DNA of 8,928 bases from Streptosporangiaceae bacterium (GTDB lineage: Bacteria > Actinomycetota > Actinomycetes > Streptosporangiales > Streptosporangiaceae). Below, piece by piece: positions 1 through 6,658 of the stretch (its first letter is position 1; each line of letters starts with the position of its first letter). The translations under genes and the position numbers were made by a program. The stretch covers positions 1 to 8,928 of the forward strand of contig JASHQP010000207.1 of NCBI GenBank assembly GCA_030039095.1, read 5' to 3'. A model generated the notes under the pieces. It worked only from the letters and a program-made list of their open reading frames with translations. It made no database searches and had not been told where the DNA came from.

Positions 1-2003
1 CGGCGCAGCACGTAGCCGCCGGCGGCCACGTGGCGGCGCCGGCGCTCGCGCCCGGCCGGGTCCTCGGGCACCTGGGCCAGGGTCTGGTCGACGGGCCTGG
101 TGGACAGCCGCAGGTACGCCGACCTGCCGCCGGGGCGGCCGATCTGGGCCATGGCCGCGAGCAGCACCCACTGCGCGTCGATCGCGAAGGCGGGCTCGTA
201 CGAGAGGCACTCCGGCTGCTCGAGGCCGATGGACGGCGTGGTGATGGACTGGTGGGCGCCGCCCTCGGGGGCGAGCGAGACGCCCGACGGCGTGCCCACG
301 AGGATCGACTGGCCGCCCGCGTAGCAGCCGAACGACCAGGGCTCGAGCGCGCGCCCGACGAACGGGTCGTACAGCACGCCGATCGGGATGAGCGGTGCCG
401 CCCACCGGCTCCAGGTGGCGCCGAACTCGCCCATCGCGCCGACGAGGTTCACCTCGGCGATGCCCAGCTCGACGTGCTGCCCGGACGGCCGCTCCCGCCA
501 CTGCAGCAGCGTCTCGCCGTCGTCGGCGAACCAGTTGGGCCGCTCGTCGTGCGACCAGACGCCGACCTTGTTGACCCAGCCGGCCAGGTTGGTGCTGGAG
601 CTCACGTCGGGGCTGATCGTGACGATCCGCCTGCCCACCTCGGGGGCCTCCCGGTTGAGATCCAGCAGGGTGCGGCCGAGCGCCGCCTGGGTGGTCCCGG
701 TGCCGCGCGGGGTGTGCCCGAGGTCCCCGGGGACGGCGATCGCGGGTGGCGCGGGCACGGGGTCGCGGCGCAGCCTCGCCGCAGCCTCGGCGCAGGCCAG
801 GGCCTCGCGGCTGCCGGCCGGGAAGCGTGCCCAGGGGTCGGCCATATCGATGCCGGAACGGGCCGCGAGCTGCCCGAGCTGCTCGCCGGTGAGCAGCGCC
901 GAGTGGTTCTGCGGGTGCCCCTCGGTGGCCAGCCCGTACCCCTTGACCGTGTAGGCGAAGATCACGGTGGGCCGCGTGTCGTCGATCGCGCGAAGCGCCG
1001 CGTCCAGCGCCCGCAGGTCGTGGCCGCCCAGGTTCCGGAACGCGGACATCAGCGCCTCGTCGGGGATGCCGGCGATCACGGCGCCGATCGCGTCGGCGTC
1101 CTGGCCGGCGGGCAGGCTCGCGCGCAGCTTGCCCGCGGGCAGGCGCAGCAGTCGCTGGTATTCCGGGTTGGGCATCTCGTCGATGCGCCGGCGCAGGGCA
1201 TTGCCCCCTGGCTCGGCGAAGAGGCGCTCCAGCTCGTGGCCGTACTTGACGGTGAGGACCTGCCAGCCAGCGGCGGTGAACATGCCCTGTACGCGGTGGA
1301 TGTCGATGTTGGGGACGACCCGGTCGAGCGACTGGCGGTTCAGGTCCACGATCCAGGCGACCTCGCCCAGATCGGCCACCATCGGATCGATGATTGCCTC
1401 CCAGCAGGCTCCCTCGTCGAGCTCGGCGTCGCCGAGCAGCGAGTACTGGCGGCCGGTGCCGCGGACGTCGCCGGCCACGTCGGGCCCGAAGTGATGGCTG
1501 ACGTAGCGGCGAGCGATCGCGCCCCAGATGGGTGCCGTGGCGCCGATGCCAACCGACCCGGTGGAGTAGTCGGCCGCGTCCGGGTCCTTGGAGCGGCTCG
1601 GGTAGGCCTGCAGCCCGCCCAGTTCGCGCAGCCGGGTCAGGTAGGAGGCGTCGAGGTTGCCGAGCAGGTAGTTGATCGCGTGCAGCATCGGCGAGGCGTG
1701 TGGCTTGACCGACACGCGGTCCTCACCGCGCAGGTGGTGGAACCACAGCACGGTCATGATCGACGCCATGGATGCGCTGGAGGCCTGGTGGCCGCCGACC
1801 TTGAGCCCGCTGGGATTTGGCCGGATCTTGTTGGCGTAGTCGATGATCGCGGTCGACAGCCACAGCGCGCGCTGCTCGATGGCCGCGAGTACCGCGAACC
1901 GCTGGCCGTCAGCAGCGCCGGGCTCGGCGCCGGGCAGCCGGCCGGGCTCGGGGCTGGGCAGCCGGCCGGGCTCGGTGGCCGGGGCCCCCGTCGGGATGCT
2001 CAT
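1..2003 (-). CDS. AceE/MdeB-like 2-oxoacid dehydrogenase E1 component (transketolase-like, ThDP-dependent), partial
   Basis: About 667 codons are present and the C-terminus runs off the left edge. The family (homodimeric pyruvate dehydrogenase E1, AceE, and the related MdeB) decarboxylates a 2-oxoacid on thiamine diphosphate and passes the acyl group to a lipoyl E2 in the cytoplasm. Visible family marks are a GGHQASSAS segment near residue 70, KPHASP near 100, a ThDP/Mg-binding stretch GDAELDEG near 191 with the NRQSLD end about 30 residues later, VKGYGLATEGHPQNHS near 353, and the second-half motifs GEVNLVGAMGEFG (about 514) and GTPSGVSLAPEGGAHQS (about 568), which align with AceE EGINELG and GTSGRTTLNGEGLQHEDGHS. 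The N-terminus has a proline-rich EPGRLP repeat outside the conserved fold. The ATG at 2003 has GAGG nine bases upstream and overlaps the TGA ending the thiolase remnant (ATGA). An in-frame ATG at 2012 is possible but has GAGG abutting it. No E2 or E3 gene is in the window, so the substrate is unassigned; it could be a 2-oxoacid other than pyruvate. Confidence 0.82.
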   Translation of the reverse strand, partial: MSIPTGAPATEPGRLPSPEPGRLPGAEPGAADGQRFAVLAAIEQRALWLSTAIIDYANKIRPNPSGLKVGGHQASSASMASIMTVLWFHHLRGEDRVSVKPHASPMLHAINYLLGNLDASYLTRLRELGGLQAYPSRSKDPDAADYSTGSVGIGATAPIWGAIARRYVSHHFGPDVAGDVRGTGRQYSLLGDAELDEGACWEAIIDPMVADLGEVAWIVDLNRQSLDRVVPNIDIHRVQGMFTAAGWQVLTVKYGHELERLFAEPGGNALRRRIDEMPNPEYQRLLRLPAGKLRASLPAGQDADAIGAVIAGIPDEALMSAFRNLGGHDLRALDAALRAIDDTRPTVIFAYTVKGYGLATEGHPQNHSALLTGEQLGQLAARSGIDMADPWARFPAGSREALACAEAAARLRRDPVPAPPAIAVPGDLGHTPRGTGTTQAALGRTLLDLNREAPEVGRRIVTISPDVSSSTNLAGWVNKVGVWSHDERPNWFADDGETLLQWRERPSGQHVELGIAEVNLVGAMGEFGATWSRWAAPLIPIGVLYDPFVGRALEPWSFGCYAGGQSILVGTPSGVSLAPEGGAHQSITTPSIGLEQPECLSYEPAFAIDAQWVLLAAMAQIGRPGGRSAYLRLSTRPVDQTLAQVPEDPAGRERRRRHVAAGGYVLR
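1917..1975 (-). repeat. 24-bp tandem repeat inside the E1 gene, about 2.5 copies
   Basis: Two 24-bp units (1917-1940 and 1941-1964) differ at only a few bases and are followed by an 11-bp partial copy (1965-1975). On the minus strand they encode an eight-residue EPGRLPxx repeat near residues 11-28 of the E1-like protein, ahead of the conserved fold. The unit is a multiple of three, so copy-number change would keep the frame. It is probably a flexible linker produced by slippage. Confidence 0.8.
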
Positions 2004-2696
2004 GCCTGCCATCCTCGCCGCAGGAGCCCCCGAATGAAAATTCGGGCCATGCCGCATGCACCGGCGGTCAGCATCAGGATGGGGTCGGTCGCGGTCACGG
2101 CCATCGCGGCGATGCGGGCCCGCGGTGTGAGGCCGAGCCGCTTCGCCGCAGCGTACGACGTGATGAGCAGGGCGGCGGCGCCATCGGAGATCTGCGAGGA
2201 GTTGCCCGCGGTGATGACGCCGTCGGCGTCGAAGGCAGGCTTCAGGCGGGCGAGTGCCTCGATGGACGTGTCCGGCCGGACGCCCTCGTCACGGACGACG
2301 GCCTGCTCGCCGTCGTCCTCGGTCGGCACCGGCACGATCTCGCGCTCGAACCGTCCTTCCTGCTGGGCGCGCGCGGCAGCGCAGCGAAATGCACCGCCTG
2401 CTGACCGGAACCGCACTGGCGGTCCACCGTGACCCCGGGCACCTCCTGGGACCATCCGGCACCCAGCAGCGCGCTGCGCGCGACGTTGAGCGCCTGCTCG
2501 CCAACTTGCAGCACGCAGCCGAGAATCAGGTCGCCGACCAGCGATGAATCGATCCCCGGACGGTCCAGGACTGCCTGGAGGACCGGAGCGGCGAGGTCTC
2601 CAGATGGATGCCGGACAGGGTGCCGTTGCGCCTGCCGATCGGAGTGCGGACTGCCTCGACGATCACGGCGTCGCTGTCGCTCAACGGGTGAAGCAT
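2000..2696 (-). pseudogene. Acetyl-CoA acetyltransferase (thiolase), frameshifted and internally deleted
   Basis: Thiolases cleave 3-oxoacyl-CoA with CoA at the end of beta-oxidation. The ATG at 2696 follows AGGAGG and begins a normal thiolase N-terminus (DAVIVEAVRTPIGRRNG). The frame breaks near 2598 after GIHLE, where one missing G explains the shift. The next frame gives DLAAPVLQAVLD, GCVLQVGEQALNVAR and the nucleophile segment VDRQCGSGQQAVHFAA, with Cys about residue 95 as expected. Near 2380 the sequence jumps to QQEGRFEREIVPV in the third frame, which normally lies about 100 residues later, so roughly 300 bp are missing. The stretch DGVITAGNSSQISDGAAALL to TDPILMLTAG follows. The usual NEAFA histidine region and the GHPxGxxGAR and CxGGG motifs are then absent, and the reading ends in GMARIFIRGLL, which may be the true C-terminal tail. 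About 697 bp remain of an expected 1,150-1,200. Without the second catalytic half it cannot work. Ribosomes starting at 2696 would stop at 2526. Confidence 0.88.
2029..2046. other. Short perfect inverted repeat before the E1 start
   Basis: CCCGAAT and ATTCGGG form a perfect 7-bp stem around a 4-base loop (GAAA on the plus strand, TTTC on the minus strand). It ends 26 bases before the E1 ATG, inside the last codons of the thiolase remnant. There is no following T-run on either strand, so it is not a standard terminator, and the GAGG ribosome site lies outside it. Its function is unknown and it could be chance. Confidence 0.35.
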
Positions 2697-2705
2697 GAAA
2701 CCTCC

Positions 2706-2721
2706 TGTACCGACCGGTCGA
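2706..2721. promoter_or_regulatory. Candidate TetR-type operator, copy 1 (before the thiolase remnant)
   Basis: The site holds the 10-bp perfect palindrome CGACCGGTCG at 2711-2720, extended on the minus strand to CGACCGGTCGGTACA. That extension matches the site at 8813-8827 over 14 consecutive bases. It lies in the 34-bp gap between the degenerate hydrolase stop (2731) and the thiolase ATG (2696), directly upstream of the AGGAGG. A weak minus-strand promoter, TTGCCC then 17 bp then TAGAAA, can be read just upstream, which would place the operator over the transcription start. That promoter reading is tentative. Confidence 0.6.
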
Positions 2722-2730
2722 TTGTTTCTA

Positions 2731-3459
2731 TCACGGCGTCCCGGGCCGGGCAACCGCTGGCTGGCGCAGCGGAGGCAGCAGCACAGCAGCCGCCCGCATC
2801 GACGGCGGAAGGCACGGCTGGAGGAAGTGCCGGCCCTGCGCCGACCAGGGAACCCGGATCCGTGCGGCCGCTACGGACACGGCTGGGCGGTAGATCATCT
2901 CGGCAGGCCCGCACGCGAGCGCCGAATCGTCTCCATCGCCCGAAGCCGGGACGGGTGCGGATCGCGCGGTCGCGAGCCACTGGCGGTTCAGCACACCATC
3001 GTCGCTGACCAGACGGGCCGGATCCGCCCCCCAGCCGCTGCTCCCGGCCACCAGATGCAGCCCGGTGACGAGGTCGGGGGCGGCGGCCGCGGCGAGCAGC
3101 GCGATGAGGCCGCCTGCTCCCTTCCCCGCCAGCAGGCACGGCTCGGTCACCCGGTCACGGAGCAGCCGTACCAGGTCTATGGCGAAATCGCTGGCCCGGT
3201 AGAGCCCGCCGGCCGCCCACTCGCTGGGCGCATGCCCGCGCTGGGCGTACACCCAGGCTCCCCACGATTGCCGCGCGGCTCCGAGCCACCGCTCGCGCTC
3301 GGCCCGGGGGCTGCCGGGATCGTGGACCGCCACGACCGCTTCGCGCCCGGGGCCGATCGTCAGCCGGACGCGGCCGGCGGTCCACTCGGACCGGGTGCCG
3401 ATGATCCAGCCGGGATCGGTGCCGCTCGTCCGCGTAGAGCCGGTCACGACCGACGCCAT
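2731..3459 (-). CDS. Degenerate alpha/beta-hydrolase-like protein lacking the nucleophile serine
   Basis: This 242-residue product has the outline of the first half of an alpha/beta hydrolase: a beta strand with VVAVHDPGSP where the oxyanion HG loop would be, YAQRGHAPSEW (like the common DxRGHGxS turn) near 72, then DFAIDLVRLLRD and LLAGKGAGGLIALLAAAAAPDLVTGLHLV near 109-137. The elbow that should read GxSxG is GKGAG (112-116), so Gly114 replaces the serine. The second half (from about 150) shows no recognisable acid or DAGHxxH histidine region and ends in a low-complexity Ala/Pro/Arg tail. It is therefore probably catalytically dead and perhaps a decaying paralogue of the intact gene beside it. 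The start at 3459 lies 16 bp inside the 3' end of the upstream hydrolase and has no clear Shine-Dalgarno sequence, so it would depend on coupling. It is kept as a CDS because the frame is open, but it may be a pseudogene. Confidence 0.55.
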   Translation of the reverse strand: MASVVTGSTRTSGTDPGWIIGTRSEWTAGRVRLTIGPGREAVVAVHDPGSPRAERERWLGAARQSWGAWVYAQRGHAPSEWAAGGLYRASDFAIDLVRLLRDRVTEPCLLAGKGAGGLIALLAAAAAPDLVTGLHLVAGSSGWGADPARLVSDDGVLNRQWLATARSAPVPASGDGDDSALACGPAEMIYRPAVSVAAARIRVPWSAQGRHFLQPCLPPSMRAAAVLLPPLRQPAVARPGTP

Positions 3460-4376
3460 CCAACGGCGCCCGCGGCGTGGTCGAGGATGGCGTCCGCCAC
3501 CTGATCGGGGCACTCCAGGTGGACGTAGTGCCCGGCATCCGCCAGCCGGAAGTGGCGGGAACCGGGCAGGGCCTCGATGGCCGCATCGCCGGGATAATGC
3601 CCTCTCACCTGCGGGTGATCGCGCGCCGCGCCGGTCACCGTCAGCACCGGATGCGGCAGGGCGGTGGTGAGCTCCAGCGGATCGACCGGCGGTGAGCCGG
3701 TGAGGTCCCACGGCCGCACCCAGCCGACCAGGGCCGGATCTACCCGCCACACATAACGCCGGTCCTGCTCACGAACGAGGTGCGGGGCGAGCCAGCGCAG
3801 CAGGGAGACCGGAAGCCGTGGGTTGCTGGCCGCCCGGCGCCGCACCACGGCGTCGAGATCGCCGTAGGTCGGCAGCGGCCGGGCATCGCCGCCATGGTCG
3901 GCGACCTGGGCGAGGGCTCCTGGAAGTCCGCCGGGCTCCAGCGAGAACGGCGGGGCCACGGCGTCGAGATTCACCGCGAAGTCGGCCATCCCGGGCTCCA
4001 GGGTCAACGCCTGCAGCGCCTGCACCGCCCCGAACGAATGGCCGACGAGCCCGAGCGTTGCACCCGCTCGCATCCGCTCCCCGACCGCGCCGATGACGGT
4101 CAGCAGGTCGGTCGTGTGGTCATACCAGCCGTAGGAATCCGCCCAGGACGAGCGGCCGTGGCCCGCGAACGACATCGCCACGAAGGCCACGTCCGGGCGT
4201 CGCTCGTGCAACGCCATGATGAGCGGGGCGAAGAACTCGGCGCAATCGAGGAAGCCGTGCGCGCCGACAAACACGAGCCCGGCTGAGGAGATGTCACCGC
4301 ATTCACACAGCGACAACTGCAGCCCCCGGGAAAATACGGCGGAACGCTGCCCGGGCGTCGGCCACTCAGAGTTCAT
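3444..4376 (-). CDS. Alpha/beta hydrolase
   Basis: This 310-residue cytoplasmic hydrolase has no signal peptide or membrane segment and a normal length for the fold. The order of motifs is typical: oxyanion loop AHGFLD (H40-G41), MSFAGHGRSSW near 68, nucleophile elbow GHSFG (112-116, Ser114), a cap region about 140-225, a strand PVLTVTGAARD near 243-253 with Asp253 as a possible acid, and the terminal histidine in LADAGHYVHLECP (His283). Such enzymes cleave esters, amides, C-C bonds or lactones; the substrate is not predictable here. The gene diverges from the TetR regulator across 70 bp. Its 3' end overlaps the next, degenerate hydrolase by 16 bp, so the two are probably co-transcribed. The ATG at 4376 is preferred because it leaves about 20 residues before the first strand, although its Shine-Dalgarno is weak (GAGGG further upstream than usual). 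Confidence 0.85.
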   Translation of the reverse strand: MNSEWPTPGQRSAVFSRGLQLSLCECGDISSAGLVFVGAHGFLDCAEFFAPLIMALHERRPDVAFVAMSFAGHGRSSWADSYGWYDHTTDLLTVIGAVGERMRAGATLGLVGHSFGAVQALQALTLEPGMADFAVNLDAVAPPFSLEPGGLPGALAQVADHGGDARPLPTYGDLDAVVRRRAASNPRLPVSLLRWLAPHLVREQDRRYVWRVDPALVGWVRPWDLTGSPPVDPLELTTALPHPVLTVTGAARDHPQVRGHYPGDAAIEALPGSRHFRLADAGHYVHLECPDQVADAILDHAAGAVGWRRS

Positions 4377-4412
4377 CGGTGGTTCGCAGCCCTCGTCGTG
4401 GGATCATCGATG

Positions 4413-4425
4413 TCGTCTCGGACGA
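4413..4425. promoter_or_regulatory. 13-bp dyad in the TetR/hydrolase divergent gap, possible autoregulatory site
   Basis: TCGTC-TCG-GACGA is a perfect 5-bp inverted repeat about a 3-bp centre, 22 bp before the TetR GTG start and 49 bp before the divergent hydrolase ATG. TetR-family proteins often bind such dyads in their own divergent promoter. The sequence differs from the GACCGGTCGGT motif found in three other gaps. Short dyads arise readily in GC-rich DNA, so this is weak. Confidence 0.3.
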
Positions 4426-4446
4426 GAGGGAAGGGATTCCGGGCTC

Positions 4447-5055
4447 GTGCCAACACCACGCCGTGAACTGCAGAGTGCTGAGGGGATCCTCGAGGTTGCC
4501 ACGGAGCTCTTCTACCGGCAGGGATACGACGCCACGTCGATGCAGGACATCGCGGCGGCGGCCAAGATCAACAAATCCAGCCTCTACCACCACATCCGGG
4601 GTAAAGAGGAGCTCCTCGAGGCCATCTGCCGTCGCGCCTTCGACACGCTGAACGCGAGCTTGCGGCAGGCGGAGAGCAGCGACACCGGAGCAGGACAGCG
4701 GGTGATTGTGGCATTCACGGGTGCGGTCCGCACAGCGCTGGCGGATCCGCGTGGGACCAGCATCATCGTCCGGCTCCAAGGCAAGTCCGAGGTGTCCCAG
4801 CGAGTCAAGGGCTGGCGGCGCGACTACGAACAGCGCTTCGCCGAGCTCATCGGTGTCGCGCAGAAGTCTGGCGACGTGCGGGCGGACGTCGCCGCTCTCA
4901 TGCTCGCCCGCCTCGTCCTCGGCCTGGTCGACTGGGTGGTCGAGTGGTTCGAGCCGCGCGGCTCCTCCTACTCCGTTTCGTCCGTAGAGGCTGCCGTGGT
5001 GGCCGTGGCGGCGTACGGTCTGGCGGGCGAGGGAGGCCACCTCAGGGCTGACTGA
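4447..5055 (+). CDS. TetR/AcrR-family transcriptional regulator
   Basis: A 202-residue product of typical TetR length. The N-terminal helix ILEVATELFYRQGYDATS is followed by the helix-turn-helix SMQDIAAAAKINKSSLYHHI at about residues 31-50, with SSLYHH in the recognition helix, then GKEELLEAI. The C-terminal helical ligand domain (about 65-200) is unspecialised in sequence; in acyl-CoA gene clusters these domains commonly sense a CoA thioester. The GTG at 4447 was chosen because no ATG or GTG lies between it and the upstream hydrolase start, and because an AGGGAAGGGA purine run precedes it. Longer in-frame starts would lie inside the divergent hydrolase. The gene ends tail-to-tail with the acyl-CoA ligase, overlapping by 14 bp. 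It is the natural candidate repressor for the three GACCGGTCGGT sites, but its own promoter does not carry that motif, so the link is inference. Confidence 0.9.
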   Translation: MPTPRRELQSAEGILEVATELFYRQGYDATSMQDIAAAAKINKSSLYHHIRGKEELLEAICRRAFDTLNASLRQAESSDTGAGQRVIVAFTGAVRTALADPRGTSIIVRLQGKSEVSQRVKGWRRDYEQRFAELIGVAQKSGDVRADVAALMLARLVLGLVDWVVEWFEPRGSSYSVSSVEAAVVAVAAYGLAGEGGHLRAD

Positions 5056-5057
5056 GG
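5040..5057. terminator. Inverted repeat spanning both convergent stop codons
   Basis: CCTCAG (5040-5045), six loop bases, then CTGAGG (5052-5057) form a perfect 6-bp stem. The arms contain both stop codons: the ligase TGA (complement of TCA at 5042-5044) and the TetR TGA at 5053-5055. There is no T-run on either side, so if it ends transcription it is a weak bidirectional GC hairpin. The complementarity comes partly from the two stop codons themselves. Confidence 0.35.
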
Positions 5058-6658
5058 CCGCCGGCCGAGGCGCCGACCCGCCGTTCCCGGTCACCCCAGT
5101 ACTGATCGCGCAGAACAGCCTTCTGGATCTTGCCGGTCGCGGACTTCGGCAGCGTATCCACGAACGAGACGCCCTTGGGCACCTTGTAGGCGGCGAGGTA
5201 CTCACGGGCCGTGCCAAGGAGCCGTTCGTGTATCGCGTCGTCGCTCCCCGCTGCGTCCTTGGCCTTGACCACGAACGCGTGCACCGCCTCCCCCCATCGA
5301 TCGTCGGGCACGCCGATGACCGCACATTCGAGGACGTCGGCCATGCGGTAGAACACCGCCTCCACTTCGCTGCTGTAGACGTTCTCGCCACCAGAGACGA
5401 TCATGTCCTTCTTGCGGTCGACCACGTACACGTAGCCGTCTTCGTCCAGGTAGCCCAAGTCGCCGGTGTGCAGCCAGCCACCGCGCAGTGTCTGCGCCGT
5501 AAGCTCGGGCTTGTTCCAGTAGCCCGCCATGACGTTCGGGCCCCGCGCGCAGATCTCTCCGACCGCACCCGGCGGCAGGCTGTCGTCCTGGTCGTCGACG
5601 ATCCGCATGACGTTGCAGTGCTGCGCCCGCCCGCCCGAGTTCAGCCGGCGTTTATCGGCCTCTGAGGCGTCTGTGGACAGCCCTCGCTGGTAGTCCTCGG
5701 CGGAGAGGTACGTGAAGTGGTGCGCGGCCTCCGTCTGCCCGAAGTACTGGACAAAATCGCATTGCCATTCCGCCGACGCCCGGCGCACCACCTCCGGATT
5801 GATCGGCGCGCCCCCGGTGCCGCACAGCACGAGCGAGGACAGATCGCGGGGCTGTTGCCGCTGAGCCTCCATGAGCAAGTTCAGCATCGTTGCCACCGGC
5901 ACCGTCTTGGTCACCCGGTGGCGCTCGATGAGATCGAGGCAGAGCGCAGGAGTGAAGTCCATGATTACGACGTGACAACCGAGGAACCAGTACGCCAGCG
6001 CCATGTTGAGGACGACGTGAAACAGTGCGCCGGTCACGAGGTACACGTCCTCGTGCCGAGCCCGGTCGGCAATGCCCAAGTGGACGCACTGGACGAAGTT
6101 GTTGCGGTGGGTGAGCATCACGCCCTTGCTCATCCCTGTCGTTCCGCCGGTGTAGCAGATCCAGCAGACGTCGTCGTCCGCGATCTCGGGAGCCGGCGGC
6201 TCGTCGGTGCTCTCGGCCGCGAGCAGCCTTTCGTAGTCGTGCTCGAACCCATGACCGAGGCCAAACCCGATCACCGTCCGCACTCCTGCGGTCCTGCGCT
6301 GCTGCCGCATGGCCTGGATCGTCTCTGCATACTGCGTGTCGCAGAGCAGGATCGCGCAGCCGCTGTCGCCGAGCACATACTCGATCTCGGCCGGGGCGAA
6401 ACGCCAGTTGATCGGCGAGTAGACGACGCCGATTTTCGCGCAGGCGAAAAAAGCCTCCACGCACTCGATGCGGTTGCGGGCGAGCAGCATGACCTTGTCG
6501 CCCTTTGCGGCGCCGTAAGCCAGCAGGACCCGGGCGAGCTGGTTGACCCGGTCGTTCAGCTGCTGCCAGGTGCGGGACTCGGCGTCCTCCCGGGATACGG
6601 CGAGCTGACCGGGATACTTGGCGGCATTCAGCGTGGGGATCTCCCCGGTCCTGATCAC
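5042..6658 (-). CDS. Acyl-CoA ligase (AMP-binding, FadD-like)
   Basis: A 538-residue member of the adenylate-forming (ANL) superfamily. It activates a carboxylic acid with ATP to an acyl-AMP and transfers it to CoA. Core motifs in order: the P-loop YTGGTTGMSKG (169-179, with TGG in place of the usual TSG), YFGQTEA (305-311), LHTGDLGYLDEDGYVYVVDRKKDMI (397-420, with Asp400 and Arg415) and PKSATGKIQK with catalytic Lys510. Length and motif spacing are normal, with no membrane segment. The GTG start at 6658 overlaps the TGA of the upstream crotonase (GTGA) and has GGAGGA nine bases before it, so it is translationally coupled as the last gene of the MaoC-crotonase-ligase operon. Fatty, branched or cyclic acids are all possible; the acid-binding pocket cannot be read by eye. 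Much longer in-frame upstream readings overlap the crotonase and are not real. Confidence 0.92.
   Translation of the reverse strand: MIRTGEIPTLNAAKYPGQLAVSREDAESRTWQQLNDRVNQLARVLLAYGAAKGDKVMLLARNRIECVEAFFACAKIGVVYSPINWRFAPAEIEYVLGDSGCAILLCDTQYAETIQAMRQQRRTAGVRTVIGFGLGHGFEHDYERLLAAESTDEPPAPEIADDDVCWICYTGGTTGMSKGVMLTHRNNFVQCVHLGIADRARHEDVYLVTGALFHVVLNMALAYWFLGCHVVIMDFTPALCLDLIERHRVTKTVPVATMLNLLMEAQRQQPRDLSSLVLCGTGGAPINPEVVRRASAEWQCDFVQYFGQTEAAHHFTYLSAEDYQRGLSTDASEADKRRLNSGGRAQHCNVMRIVDDQDDSLPPGAVGEICARGPNVMAGYWNKPELTAQTLRGGWLHTGDLGYLDEDGYVYVVDRKKDMIVSGGENVYSSEVEAVFYRMADVLECAVIGVPDDRWGEAVHAFVVKAKDAAGSDDAIHERLLGTAREYLAAYKVPKGVSFVDTLPKSATGKIQKAVLRDQYWGDRERRVGASAGGLSQP

Noticed and set aside
30..2432. 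800-codon open frame on the plus strand opposite the E1 and thiolase genes
   Set aside because: It is an antisense shadow caused by high third-position GC. Its translation is Arg/Gly/Ala/Pro-rich with no family motif, and the minus strand carries clear ThDP-enzyme and thiolase motifs.
2598..2600. Programmed ribosomal frameshift in the thiolase
   Set aside because: There is no slippery heptamer or obvious stimulatory structure, and the later deletion of core catalytic segments means a frameshift would not restore a working enzyme.
2000..3460. Insertion-element scar as the cause of the damaged genes
   Set aside because: No transposase remnant, terminal inverted repeats or target duplication could be seen; the lesions look like simple deletions.
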